From: Sisyra terminalis
Lineage: Eukaryota; Arthropoda; Insecta; Neuroptera; Sisyridae
Assembly: GCA_958496175.1 (NCBI GenBank)
Contig: OY292279.1
Location: 15,624,001 to 15,688,000, forward strand
DNA length: 64,000 nucleotides
Reading direction: 5' to 3'
The translations under genes were made by a program, and so were the position numbers. Shown one piece after another: positions 22,450-36,500 of the stretch (the first letter of the stretch is position 1; every line of letters starts with the position of its first letter). The notes under the pieces were generated by a model, which ran no database searches, was not told the origin of the DNA, and saw only the letters and a program-made list of their open reading frames with translations.

Positions 22450-25140
22450 TTTCAATTAAATGTAAGAATTGGATTTTGTAAGTGATTGAAAAGCTATTAG
22501 GTGATTTCAATGACAAGATAAGTATAAAACTGTTAAATTACTTAAAATCAACCGATAAAATTTTATTTAAATATATTTCCTTGAATCATAAATAAAAATC
22601 CTAAAGGCCATTTCAGCGTGCAAAAAAATATAGTTTTCCATTTAACATTGTAGTTGTAATGATTAAAACAAGTACAAGTTAAGTAAACATTATAAAAATG
22701 TGATTTGTAAATCAGAATTTTAATTCCTATACAAATAGATTATTAATTCATTCATATAGTGCATATAACTGTTACTATGGCTACTGCAATCTAAGTACTT
22801 AACATACAATATGAAGTGTACCTCAAAAAAATTCGACTTTAATGATAACAAGAGAAAAGTCCTTTGAGGTATTGTTATCATATTTTTAAGCATATTATTA
22901 TGATCACGTACTTAGAACTTAGTACTTTTTGCAGCTATAAGTTCTTTTTTATTTAAATTGCTGCTTTTCATAAAAATATAAAATAAGCCAAAGATGCTTT
23001 AATGAATTGAAAAACCAAATAACTTGTGAAGAGAACCTAGCAAGTGATGAAACTTTCTTAGGGTTATATAATAGGCCACGGGTCAATTAGACTACGAAGG
23101 GGGTTATTATGGTTATTATAATGAGATATAGAAGAATGTATTTTGGCATGGGGTAAAGATGATCAACTAGTTTTGAATACTATTTAGCTAATGGTTAGTA
23201 TATTGAGATCGTCATGAATGATACAGCTACAGAAATAGAGCAATAATGATTCACCAGACACCTTATAATTAAAATTTTTGGATGATTTAGATTTTGCAAA
23301 ATTTGGCCAATCCAGAATATCCGAACTGATCATATAAATTGTTAATAAATGATCATTTTTTTTTTTGTAATAATCGGAAATTTTGATCAATGTAGTGTAC
23401 CTACGCAGTAGTACACAATATCGTTTAGATATAAACTTTTAAACACATGGGTAATATTTAGTTCAGTACAGCAAAAGATAAATTCCATAGCTTCGTCTTA
23501 TTTATCAAATGCCTTATTGTATAATGTACAGTAATCAGTTTGCTGAAGTAATTATTTACTGACAAAACTGATTAGTTTGTTATCAAAATTAATTCAATAA
23601 TTGAATGATTTTTTCTACATTTTTATTCAATAAAGAGTTATATTATTGAAAAATATCATTATCTAAACATATTATTTATCAGCAGCGCTATCACTACATA
23701 GAAATAAAATGTGAATGTTTCAAGTGAAGTAGTGAAGGCTAAACATAATTGCTACTGATAAAAATTTCATGCTAATCTCTTTGGAGACAAATTTGATAAT
23801 TAAAAAGTGATTTATGCTTTTTGATTTCGTAGAGATCTAGACAAATTTAGAAAATATTTTACAAATATATGGAAAATCCAACGGTCGTTATTGTTCAAAA
23901 GTCTTAGAAAATATTTTTTAATTGATTCCAATTTTGTTTTGTTTACTAGACTCCTTCTATGTTGTATATCCAATAGTTATATACCCACATCCCTAAACAA
24001 TTGCCCATAAAAATGAGTAAGGCAACTAGGGCCTTTGTACGTAGATATTTTCGAATTTGGTTTTTCTTCTATCATAATTTATTCGATTAAATAGCTTTTC
24101 ATTTTGTTTTTCTTATAGTACAATTTGTAATAAGCATTTGAAAATAAGTAATTGTTCCCAAACCTTAAGCTATCCAAAAATAATTCCTCATTCAGTTATC
24201 AAAATATTTGCATGTAAAAATTAAAATGTTTTTTTTATATTCTTCAATGACATAGGTTTTTAATAAAACCGATATACATATTAAGTGTACCGGAAAGTAA
24301 TTTCGTTTTTAAACCTATAGTCATTAAATTAAGGCCATGCATCTGCTTATAAGTTACTTCAAAGTAGTACTAAGAATATTGTATGATTAGAGTGACTTAT
24401 CAACTTAAAAAAAAAAATTAGTCTGAAATCTATATTAAAATGGTAAACCAAAAATCTGAAACAATTTGAATTCGGTATTGTATGTTCTTCGTGTTTCACA
24501 GGATAGTGACGCATAGATGTTACCAAAAACATTTTCAATGTTAATTTAAGCTCATTAGATGTTTAATAATGGCAAATGGGTTTTGAAGTTCAAGTTCGAT
24601 AATTTTCATTTCTCCAACTGATACCAACAAGAAATGGCAAAAAATTTAATCAATGAGAAGTTATGAGAGGAATTGGTGTCAAATGTATGCCAGAAAATCA
24701 AAGAGCTGTCAAACAATCTAAATCAATCTTGGTCAACCAACCAAATACCCAAAAGTATCTAATAACTGTTAACAGAGAAAATGTTATGCTGCAGTACGGT
24801 AATGGAAGGAAATTCCATCGGATTTATATTTATTTCAATCATTACATCATTTACTATAGAATCAGGTGGTAATCAGTGGTAATAAAATTGAAAGCTTCAG
24901 TGATATTCAAAGTGTAATTTTTGGATATTTTGCTTAGTAATCAGTTGACTTTTACTAATTTGGTATATTTTTACCCACTAGATGTCAAAACGTGGATACT
25001 ATTGAGGCTGATTAGGTATATCATTGATTAAAAATCGAAAGGGTACATTTAATCTACGTAACAAGTTATGTATTGTTCATAAAATAGGAGGTGAATTATC
25101 CTTTATTTTTGGTCGTTTGACTAATGAATTGATTATAAAT
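22450..25140. other. Intergenic, no feature recognised
   Basis: Long AT-rich stretch. The short plus frame at 24663-24872 is not like any family I know. No P450 exon is present. Confidence 0.35.
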
Positions 25141-25149
25141 ATATTGAAA

Positions 25150-25390
25150 TTTAAAATTATGAGGATATTGATGAGAATATTATGATTTCACATCAATCAG
25201 AAGAACGACTAGAAAATGTGTTCCAATTCAAATATTTAGAAAGTTCATCACCGATGACCGAAAATCTACTTGTGAAATTAAAAAGTGTTTTGTTATGGCG
25301 AAAATCGCACTCAACAGCAAAAGAAATATTTTGATTGGTGTAGAGTACAGAATTATATCTTGGTTCAAACTAGGAAATATCTAAAGATCC
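25150..25390 (+). mobile_element. RTE-like retrotransposon remnant
   Basis: The plus strand gives F-Q-F-K-Y-L-E-S-S, then C-E-I-K-K-C-F-V-M-A-K-I-A-L-N-S-K and R-N-I-L-I, matching the F-K-Y-L-G-S...EIKxRIxxAKxAF...K block after the catalytic domain in RTE-type elements. Frame changes and stops interrupt it. Confidence 0.65.
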
Positions 25391-25954
25391 TTGCCTCAGA
25401 TTCAGGTCTTAGCACATTTGGAACTAGGAATAACACTGGGATGCCAGAGTCTTTCTTAAACTTCAAGGAATGGTCAAAAAACAGAATATGAAACTGCAAC
25501 TTGAACTCTTGAAAATTTAATCTTTGGACTCTATGAAAAGAAAAAAGGAAATAAAATGCAGAAAGTAATACTTTGAATTGTGAGGCTGAAAACATATAGA
25601 GAAAACTAAATAAACAATTCGAGAATTATGAGAAAAGTTAACGAAGAATTAATTTTTCTTACCTTCTGTAATTTTCCTCTTTTTACACTTGCGAAATTTT
25701 CAGACAATGTTATCGAGTTAGCAAATTCTAAATCATTAGTGAAGTGGTAAGAAAAAACACTAACTGGATGGGTTATATTCAGTGATAAAAAGGATTCATA
25801 TTTGAAGTTGTAGAAAAATAACTAGAAAGCTCCCAAGAAAAAGGGAAGAAAACGAATTAAAAAAATCTGAACATATTAAAAAGAGAAAAGGATAATACTG
25901 ATTTAAAGAACCTCGCCTGAAATATATAAAATTGTAAAACTCAATTATCATCAT

Positions 25955-26345
25955 ATTTAACATTGATAAACATTTTATTTATTTCCGAGTCACAATAAAT
26001 TAATGGATAATAATATATATATGTCTTATGAGACTCAATTTCTTCTTTATTACGATGCTTCTTTATTATCCATCATCATATTATCATATTAATAAGAATA
26101 TGCAAGAATGTTTCTTCAATTAATTGATGATGGTTTTGGCCATTTTTTATTCGTCTTAAAGAATACTTCAATTTGTAAATTTCTTATTATTAGATGATAA
26201 AATTCAGATCTCAGCTTTTATTTTTTTAAATAAGAAGACAATTCAGGTTGTTTAAGATCGGTTTTTTAGTTAAATATTTTTACTATTCAATTAGCTACGT
26301 TTCGTTACGTATCGTTACTTCATCAGGCTTCTATAAAAAATTAAA
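25955..26345 (-). repeat. Hairpin-family repeats with hammerhead-like core
   Basis: 25955-26060 matches 40510-40620 (TTATTTATTTCCGAGTCAC...ATATGTCTTATGAGACTC). 26200-26345 belongs to the family seen at 13808 and 36770 (AAGACAATTCAGGTT...). A minus-strand core lies at 26326-26299: CTGATGA, then GTAACG/CGTAAC with one mismatch around ATA, then GAAACG. Confidence 0.6.
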
Positions 26346-26849
26346 ATAATTACAAAATATGTCAATCATACATAAATTTCAAAACTATAATAATATACAT
26401 ATAATATAGATAATATAAAATATTTATAATTAAATAATAATAACTAGCTCAAAGTTTCAAAATATGACAAATATTTTAAGAGATATTGTTATAAATAATT
26501 AAATATATAATAATAAAATTAATTAATAAAATATCTTGATTCATAAAAATAAAATATTTTCAACAAATAAATTAAAATTTAAAATTTACACACTCTACCC
26601 ATACACATTACATGCAAATTCAGTGTCACCTAATGAGCCCAACTAACATCTAACCGCACGTTATTCAAACATAGGTCCACCAACTTAAACTTTTTTTAAA
26701 CTAATTTTTTTATTATTAATAAAAACTATTTTTTTTATTGCAATCTAAGGTAGTGAGGTTCTATAGTCAGAGAATCATTAAATATTAACTTATTGTAATA
26801 AAATTTAGTTATTACTTTTAGAATTATATTATTGAGCAGTTGTAAAAAA

Positions 26850-27237
26850 CAATTTTGAATGTATCATTACCCAGATGATTCGAAAGTAAAATGAAAGGAT
26901 GCTGGATGAAGATCAATTTGGTTTCGAAAATAGAAAAAGAAATGCCATGAGCAAAATAAAAATTATCACTGAGAAAATGTTAGAAAGGAATCAGGAAATA
27001 TTCTCGTGTTTCATTTGGAAGAACACTTTTGAAGAAATTTGTAAATTACTGATAGATGAAATGGAGTCCTATGAAAAATTAGAGACTACTAGAGGGACAG
27101 ATGGTTACTTTTGGAAATTTTATATGAAACAGAAAGCTCAAATTCATGGAAATGGAGAAGGCTTCAAGAAAAAGAAATCGAAATACAAGTTTATCGATAG
27201 TATAATCTATCTCACATTACATTTAAACAATAACTAA
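26850..27237 (+). mobile_element. RTE-like retrotransposon remnant, N-terminal RT part
   Basis: The frame 26899-27237 starts with L-D-E-D-Q-F-G-F-E-N-R-K and continues I-I-T-E-K-M-L-E-R-N-Q-E-I-F-S-C-F-I, matching the E-x-Q-x-G-F-R and E-K-x-x-E-x-N-K-x-I-x-x-x-F-I-D-L-E-K-A-F-D blocks of RTE-type reverse transcriptases. The catalytic D-L-E-K-A-F-D box is replaced by W-K-N-T-F-E-E, so it is inactive. It is a separate insertion from 25150-25390, because the domain order would be reversed. Confidence 0.7.
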
Positions 27238-27386
27238 TATTAAATCATAAATAATAAGATTTATTTTTATTTTTTTTTATAAAAAAGGTTTAAAAATATT
27301 TACGACAGAAAGAAAAAAATATTAATATATTTTTATTTGATTTTTTTGGAAATATATAATAGCAAGGAACTTTGAAAGCTTGTTGT

Positions 27387-28360
<974 letters not shown>

Positions 28361-28361
28361 G

Positions 28362-28595
28362 GGGTGGCCAACTTAAATGATATTGCGGGCCATTTTGGAA
28401 ATGCATCCTAACTCCGCGGGCCACCATTATAGTTATATATCTCAAATTCTCCATATTAATTTTAAATAAATTGTTAATATTTTATTCTGTGTACGTTTTT
28501 ATCTATTTTTTTGCGTCGGTAACATACCCATAGCCACTGTCAATACTTCATTACTACGATCGTGTAGTGATTTTAAGAGGTAACGCAAATTTTCT
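28362..28595. mobile_element. hAT-like non-autonomous repeat (copy 1)
   Basis: Starts CAGGGGTGGCCAACTT, a hAT-type terminal sequence, and includes TCCGCGGGCCACCATTATAG. The same sequence in reverse complement occupies about 44520-44975, with extra sequence in the middle. The opposite terminal repeat is not clear in either copy. Confidence 0.55.
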
Positions 28596-29193
28596 CAAAA
28601 CTTAGTTGAAAATGTACATCTTGAAGGTAAGTTATAAAAAGAATAGCAAGGGATACTATAAGTTACTAAGGGAGGGATTTTAATATTCCAAGAACATATG
28701 TTTAAATCTATGTTATTTATTTACAGCCATTATAAAATAGACTAGCAGGATAACGACTGGTAGGTTCATCTAGTTTCCTATAATACTACAGGAACTATAA
28801 AAAAACTATATTTTAATTTTTTTCTTTTATTGGTTGCATAAAGTCGATAAGAATGAAAACTTTAAATTGCGTGAAACTACAATAGTATCAAAGTAAATAC
28901 CGGATACACTTTGGCCTCGGTCCCTTTATCTGAAATGTACTTAACGAATTTAGCATAACTTAGAACCAACACGAGAAAAAGCGTTCTCGTAAAATTCTTT
29001 GAATTTCAACATGATAACATACACTTGACTCAATCAAATTGAAACAATAACACCACATGTACAAGAGTTATCTTTGGGGAAAGCGGATTCAATTTTCTTG
29101 TAATATTATGACAAATGATTAAATTTCTTTAATTTTTTCTTGATTTTCTTCTCAAACGACTTGTGATTACACATCAACTCAATTTATTGATGA
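28596..29193. other. Intergenic, no feature recognised
   Basis: Short AT-rich gap before the Jockey element. Confidence 0.35.
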
Positions 29194-29204
29194 TAGGTAA
29201 GGAT

Positions 29205-30042
29205 AATAATAATAATAATAAAACTTTATTTCCTTCAATTAATTTACACGTGTAAGTTTACAAATTTAAAATTTTGTTTACTTATCTTAACATTTTTGTT
29301 TAACTTAAAAGTTCCTTCTTGTGTTTCCCACAATATTTTACCTTTTAACTTTTGCTACTCATTTCCCTTTCCTCTATTTTTTTTTCTTTTTTGATTTCAT
29401 TATAGGGGTGCCTTTTTTAGGGGGAGAAATTCAAAAACTCCCTCTGTCATTGTTAAAAAGAAAAAATAAAAAAAACAACATATGTTCTAAAAATATTTAA
29501 AATAAAATATAATTTGTTAAGTATTACCAAGTAATAGGTTTTTTTTTTATTATATTAGCCCATGTTTTATTCTTTTGTGTTTGTAGATACCTTGATCGTA
29601 GTGTAGGTCTTTTAGTATGTCCTTATCAGCTATATTTCCCTGCTCATAAAATTTTTTGGCATATTTTTTAATGTGCGTTTTTATAAAGTCTATTTCTAGA
29701 TCTTCGTGCATTTTTTTTATGTACGTATTTCTTGGATAGTTTCCTACCAGTCTTAGGAATTTGTTCTGGAGGATCTGTAGTTTGTTATATGTGGTTTCAC
29801 TAACAGTGTGCCACACGGGACATCCGTATGTTATTACAGGCCTAACCATTACTTTGTATAATAACAGTTTGTTCTCTACACTAAGTTTTGATTTTTTGTT
29901 AATTAATGGGTCGAGTGTTAGTAGCAACCCAATGCATTTGTTTATCACCCCGTTGACATGATTTGTGAATGTCAGCCTCTGATCTAGAGTGAATCCAAGA
30001 TATTTGACATTCTTAGACCATTCCAGAGGGACATGATTTAAT
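29205..30042 (-). mobile_element. 5'-truncated Jockey-clade element with 11-bp target duplication
   Basis: The minus strand encodes a reverse transcriptase C-terminus: W-S-K-N-V-K-Y-L-G-F-T-L-D-Q-R-L-T-F near 30000, Y-K-V-M-V-R-P-V-I-T-Y-G-C-P-V-W, and L-Q-I-L-Q-N-K-F-L-R, ending at 29550. A 3' UTR follows to a (TTA)n tail. The exact 11-mer TAGGTAAGGAT flanks it (29194-29204 and 30043-30053), showing target-primed insertion of a 5'-truncated copy. The frame is intact over the retained part, so the insertion is fairly young. It is a different family from the copies at 3735 and 20152. Confidence 0.9.
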
Positions 30043-30053
30043 TAGGTAAGGAT

Positions 30054-31741
30054 GGATCACATAGTTCAATATAGGGAAGCTAACATATAATAAAATAGTG
30101 ATATATGCCTTACGGTTTTGAAATTTGATTTTCATTTAGGCAGCCATAAATTTCCAATCACTTTAAATAGTGATTTAAACTTTGAGAATTACTTATCAAT
30201 TAATGAGCTTTGGATTTCGTATGTACTTGTTGAATTATATAATTTCAAGAGTATCTGGTGAATTTTTGAAGCTTGATACGAAATATATTTTTTTTAATAT
30301 TTAAAAGATTAAAAGATACGATAACCTTAGTCGTTGACAATCAATAAAAAGATAATTTTTTTTATGGTTTTTCAGGGTCGGTTCCTATTAAAATTCAGCG
30401 ATTATAATATTAAAGTATTTATAAATATTTTATAGAAGATTAAATCTAAATGAGAAAAGAAATCCAGAAGCTTTTTAATCAATCAAATTTAAGACGTCGT
30501 TATCCATTTAACAAAAGGTATCAGAATAAATTGTTGTTATTTTTTTGTTCAATGATTAACAGACCATATTTTTATTATTATTTTTTATCCAAATAATTAC
30601 TTCAGTTCCTATATTGCGAGGACTGTTGGGAATTTTATATACGTTAATAAAAAAATTGCATCAATTCACTACTATACAGAAACATTAACAATTCTCGGAA
30701 CAACAATAATTGACTAACAAACCATCGCTAATTATTTACGTACCTATCAATTAAAACATTTTAACCTGTAAGTTAGTTAATAATATTAAACTCATTTATT
30801 CCTAGCGATATTTTATGGATTTACAAAAGCTACGAACTCTTATTTATAACGAAATTATAAAATACAATTCGATCAAAAATCATTATAAAATTAAACAAAA
30901 TGTTTAATTTTTTTTTAATCAATTTAAAAAAAAAAATTATTTCTGCAAGACGACAAGTTCAGTTTCCTGCATGGTCCATTTCGTTTCTCTTTTTAATAAG
31001 CCTGAACTTCAATTTACCCTTTTCCACTATTCTTTGAAACTTTGGTCCTATTCTACAACACCAAGTAAAATCCTTTTTATTCTAGAATCTCACTACTATT
31101 TAGTATGAAAATTAAGATGTACGTCTTTAAAAATAAGTCTAGTTTTTTTGGAATAAGTGGGGCAATGATTGAAAATGAATGACTTTGAAAATACCATTTT
31201 TTGTATTAGGATTTTCTACGCAATGCTAACATTTTTAAATTTATAATTATAAATTCAAATCTATGTTTCTGGGATAAAAATTAATCATTTTATGAAGTTT
31301 CAACGATATTTTATTTTATCTTTATTTTATCATTTTGTTATACATTTTATCAAGTTTCAAGCCACAAATTAGCTAGGCAAATTTTTGTACCGCAGTGGTG
31401 TGCGGTAAGTAATTAACTATTGATTATAAATGACTGAAAATTTTCAGTATAAAGATTGTTGAGCGTTTTTCCGAATTCAGGAGCATATGTCAGCTTTTGC
31501 ACAGAAGTATATGCACATACGCATTAAAATTAAATTAAAAAGAGCTAGCGAGAAAATGAGGAAATCGTGCTTTATTCATTCGTATCATCTTTATGATAAC
31601 TTCTAAGGTTTATGGAGTAATTTTAGTTTCTATTCTTAAAATTCTAAAAATATATTGCTCATTATGTTTTTGTACCGTGAAAACTTGTTATTGTTTGATG
31701 TTAGGTTTGCTATTATTATTTTCAGTATTATTTATGTTGAG
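30054..31741. other. Intergenic, no feature recognised
   Basis: AT-rich sequence; a plus frame at 31593-31793 is hydrophobic but overlaps the MITE end and resembles nothing known. Confidence 0.35.
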
Positions 31742-31743
31742 TA

Positions 31744-32802
31744 GGGTGTCCGTTATTTCCCAAATCGTTTTTTTTACAGCGATCGCCCCCTGATTTTTAG
31801 TTTAAGATATAAAAAAAAATATCCAATACAATTAAGCTCTTAATTTCTTGATTAAACCGTGTCGGAATCATGTTACTTTTACTATTTAAATAACATGGGA
31901 TTATTTGACTTTTTACTTTTAATTTTTTTTTTTGAGAAACAAATGAATGAAAAGATTTAAGATTAAATTATTCTGACGTAAAATTTAACGCTCTACAAAA
32001 AAGGTCTCTTACGAATTTTTGATTAAATCACTCCATTAAAAGTTATTCAACATTTAACTTGTGCCTAATATAAATCTTGCAATATTTTCAACTTTTTGTT
32101 CATGTTTACTTTTTTTAACTATAAAATCATTGGAAGAGAAGATAAAAATTGTTATCATTAGAGCGCCACTGATTATTTGTGTTAATTTAATGGCTTGAAC
32201 TGAAAATTAAACAAAAAAAATCATTTTTTGATAATAAAAACAGGTGACATAAGATCCGAATTCGTTATAGTCGTGAAATTCAATTTATCCACGATAAATT
32301 TTCGTACTTCAATCAATATTTTGTACCTGCGAAGTGAAATCATACTAATTAATGAGACTATCGACAAAAGTTCAATTAAAATTCGAATTTTCACTATTTC
32401 ACCTGACGCTATCTATGAGAAATGTCTTAGAACTTGTAGTCAACAAATTAAATGTTGAATAAATTTCAAAATTAAACAAATTAATTCAAGTTAAATGTTG
32501 AATAACTTTTAATGGAGTGATTTAATCGAAAATTCATAAGAAACTTTTTTGTAGAGAATTAAATTTTACGTCAGAGTAATTTAATTTTAAATCTTTTCAT
32601 CTTTTTGTTACTGAGAAAAAAAATTAAAAGTAAAAAGTCAAATAATCCCATGTTATTTAAATGATAAAAGTAACATGATTCCGGCACGGTTTAATCAAGA
32701 AATTAAGAGCTTAATTGTATTGGATATTTTTTTTATATCTTTAACTAAAAATTCAAGAGGCGGCCGCTGTAAAAAAATAAATTTGGGAAATAACGGACAC
32801 CC
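31744..32802. mobile_element. Foldback MITE with TA target site (1059 bp)
   Basis: Ends GGGTGTCCGTTATTTCCCAA and, reversed at the right end, GGGTGTCCGTTATTTCCCAA, flanked by TA on both sides (31742-31743, 32803-32804). Long arms continue inward, for example ATTTAATCA..GTGATTT segments at about 32020 and 32515, making nearly the whole element a hairpin. The frames inside it are by-products. No transposase; the TA site suggests a Tc1/mariner-superfamily partner. Confidence 0.85.
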
Positions 32803-32804
32803 TA

Positions 32805-33264
32805 ATGTAGAGCTTAAGAAATCCTTGATCCTGCTAATTGACAAACGTCTATTTTGTTGAGTTTTCTGAAGAATATTTACTTACCCAGTTCGTGGAAATC
32901 AATTCTGTTGAAAATAAATAAAAGTTAAAAAACAAATAAAAAAGTACCCACAAGGAATAAGGAAAGCGAACAGGGTTGGGCAAGGAAATTAAATGATTAT
33001 AAAATACGTGGATAAAAGAAGTTTGTTAACTCTTTCTGTAAAAAATACACTCTTTTAAAGTCAGAAGTAAATATTTTCTTAATATTTTTATAAAAAATAA
33101 ATGTCCATTCATTTTTTAAGTTTGAAGTCCAAAAATAATGGATACAAAAAAGAAATTCTTTTCTATAAAATTGTATAGTTATAAGCGGTTTCCTAAGCTC
33201 ATATTTTACAAATATATTTTTTTTTAAATTGGTATTAACCATCGCTTTAAAATAGCTGAGGTCT
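32805..33264. other. Intergenic, no feature recognised
   Basis: AT-rich spacer downstream of the foldback element. Confidence 0.35.
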
Positions 33265-33370
33265 TTAGCGACTCAAGAATTAATAAAAAAATTCGTAATC
33301 GAGAAATATCAAAAATTTACTCGATTCTAGGATCGAACTCAACACTAAGGTTTAAATAATATACTCACAC
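33265..33370 (-). mobile_element. tRNA-derived SINE fragment (copy 2)
   Basis: The minus strand contains GTGTTGAGTTCGATCCTAG, a better B box than copy 1, then the same tail (AAATTTTTGATATTTC...) and a shared ending close to G-T-C-G-C-T-A-A-A-G-A-C-C-T. The A-box half is worn away. It lies just downstream of P450 locus B. Confidence 0.55.
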
Positions 33371-33518
33371 TCGTTGATTATTAGTTAAAATTAAATGTAT
33401 TTCTAGAATTTTATAATTGTTTCAAAAACTTTTGAAAATTGTTAATACAGGCTTAGTAAGTAGACATTTTTCGAATCAATACCACAAACTTTGTTAGCCA
33501 CATAGGAAAAAACCGTTT

Positions 33519-36500
33519 TTATATTTTATCTCTTAACTTTAATTCTACCCATATTCCTTTTTCGGGTAAGAATATTAAGGGAGATTTTAGATATTTAATT
33601 GGAATTTGAGTTTTTGAACAAACGCCAATATTGAATTTGGATAGCATTAACACAAGCGCTACTTTCATATGCATCAATGCAAACCGGGAACCTAAAAGAA
33701 GAAAAGTTATGATAATTATAAATTACTGTTACATACATTACATGTCATTTTCCAATATAAAATTCTTTTGCTAATTAAATTGAAGTATATTAAATTAAAA
33801 TTCATTTTATTGTTTTTGTGTTTAAGATCAACTGTAAAACTAATTAGATTTCATTTTTTGAATAACAATAATCCTCGGTATAAAGTCAACATAATGAATA
33901 ACTATTTTTCCGTCGAAAAATTCCTAGTTTTTGGAGATTTAGGTTTTAACCATCAAAAATTTACAAAATAAAAATAGGGGTCACAAAATAATGGAGCTTT
34001 CGATATAAACTGTTTTCAAAACTGCATTTATTTTAACATAGTAAGCTAGTTTTCAAATAAAAAAATAAGAATATTAAAAAATTTTCATTGAAAACAAAAC
34101 TATCAGACAGAGTTCCTAAATCTATTTAAATATGCAGTAATTCCTCCAACTACGGGGTTTTTCTTTTCTGCAGAAACAGCGCGCTATACAAAACCGCGTA
34201 ATTTGAACCCTATTATAAATGAAAATGGGGGAGGTTGGTTCTAAGTCTTGGAAAAATTTCAAAAAAATAATTTTAAAATTTCCATTAAAGTAAAATTAAC
34301 ATTGATCATTAAAATATTTCGCAATAAAAAAAAATCTGCGATGAAAAGAGTATCGTAAGGAGCCAAAGCACCTGATCAATTTCTACCAATATTTACAGCG
34401 CATAGTAGAATACCGCGCATTTAAAACTCGCACAATCATAGGGATTACATATTGAATTCAAATGAAATGGAAATAAAACTAATTTTCTTTAAAGTTTCAA
34501 AATTATGATAAATCGTTAAAACAAAACAAAAGAACAGAAAAAATTACCAATGCAATTTCTGGGTCCATTTCCGAAGGGAAAGTACGTGAAGTCTTGAATC
34601 TTATGACGATTTTCTTTGCTAAAACGTTCCGGGTCAAACTTGCAAGGATTCGGAAAATACTTGTGATCCATATGAATTCCCACCACTAGAACTGTAACTG
34701 CCATTCCTTTTTCAATTAGCAGTTCCCTATTTTTTGCTTTAAGGACATAATCTTTTGTACATACACGATCATTTAATGCACCCGGTGTATGCATTCGTAA
34801 GGCCTCTAGAATATATTAGATTCAATCTTAATTTCCAGTTTGAGATATTTTTTGTTTTCTATTTTACCAGAAATAACCATATCTAAATATTTCATGTTCA
34901 TAACCCCTTCGTAGGTAATTTTTCCATTTGAATTTTCTAGAGTTTCATCAATTTCTTCTTGAAGCCGAGCTTGGCAATCCGTATTGATTGCTAATTGATA
35001 GAAAGCGAATGCCAGGGCAGTCGATGTAGTATCATATCCTCCCAATAAGAAAATTAAGACTTGTGCCAAAATATCTTGATCACTTAGCTCTAAAAAAAGG
35101 GTTAAAGAATACAAAGAAATATTTCTTTTTATATTTAGTACCAAATTGAGATATAACTTTTTTTAAATAAACGGAAGTATCCTTTGCAGCAGCAAATTGT
35201 TTTTCGTCGTCAATGTTTTCATCTGTTTGAATTTCTCCTTTTCGAATTTGCATCATCAATTGTATCATATCGGGTCGATAAATTTGCTTCTCTTCACGTA
35301 TTTTAATCGTTTCATACATAAATGATTGAAAATATTTATATACGCGTTTCGGAACTAATCCAAAGTTTAGTTTCTTCAAATGAAGAAAATAATTATTTAT
35401 TGATCACTTATAAATCAAATAACTAAGATAACTTTTATAACACACCTTGCATATTTTTGTAAAGAGCATAGTAGTCACAGCCCTATAGAAACTGAAATTG
35501 ACTAAGTCCTTGGTCATTTTGTAGAACTCATTTTTCGGGTCCCTAACTGAATCACATTTGATTCCGAAAGCACAAGATGCAATCGTATCGCCTGAAAGTC
35601 GACCACAAACATCTTTCATTTCTACTATTTCTGAATTTCCATGCTTCATTTTTTCCATATAAAACTTTGTTAGATTTTCATTGCATTCAACGACCAAATC
35701 AAACATTATTCTCATTTTCCTTCCCGTAAATAATGGACTCAAAATTGATCGAAGATTCCTCCAATCTGTGCCTAAAATATGATAAAAATAAAAAGTTCTT
35801 TTACATACTTTACATAGTAGTTCTTATTATAAAAGCATTCATAACCTATTGCGGTACAAATTAGCAAAGGAGTATTCTTTTCTAAATTTCTTAACATGAT
35901 CGTAAAAACTTATCAGGCGGTTACAGTTTACTGTTTTTACCCTTAAAGTTTACAAGCTGAATAAAATAGCCAAAGCTATTTTCCTTGTTATAACCGAATT
36001 TCTTCCGCCATTTTTCCAAAAGTATATCAGTTATTGGGATAATATTATTTGCTCCTAGTAAACTGTAAAAATACCCAGTGGAAATGGATGGTTCATGGAA
36101 AAAATCCACGGCACTACATTTGGTTGGAATGTTTTTAATCGCTGGGGTAAAGAAATTTCAGGCAATTCGTAATGACGTTATGCTATATTGCTATATTTAA
36201 CACAGTGCATTGAGCTATACTAAAATAGCTGTGAAAAGAAAATAGCGGTTCGATTTAAAATATTATGGAAAGTTTAGTATGTTCAAATATAATGGACACC
36301 ACATTAACGAGATAAATTTTTATCAATTTTTCAAATGAAAAGATTTGATAACTTTAAATAAATTTGAACTTTTCCATTCAAAAATAGTAATGATAGTAGA
36401 AGTGGTTATTTCCCTCAATTTAAAATGATAAACAAAGATTTTAGAGCTCATTGAAAATTTATTTTTAACGTTCTAATTTAAAAAAAAACTTGCTTTAATG

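Noticed and set aside
31380..31410. CAGTGGTGTGCGG as a hAT terminal repeat
   Set aside because: No matching inverted end or 8-bp duplication was found near it.
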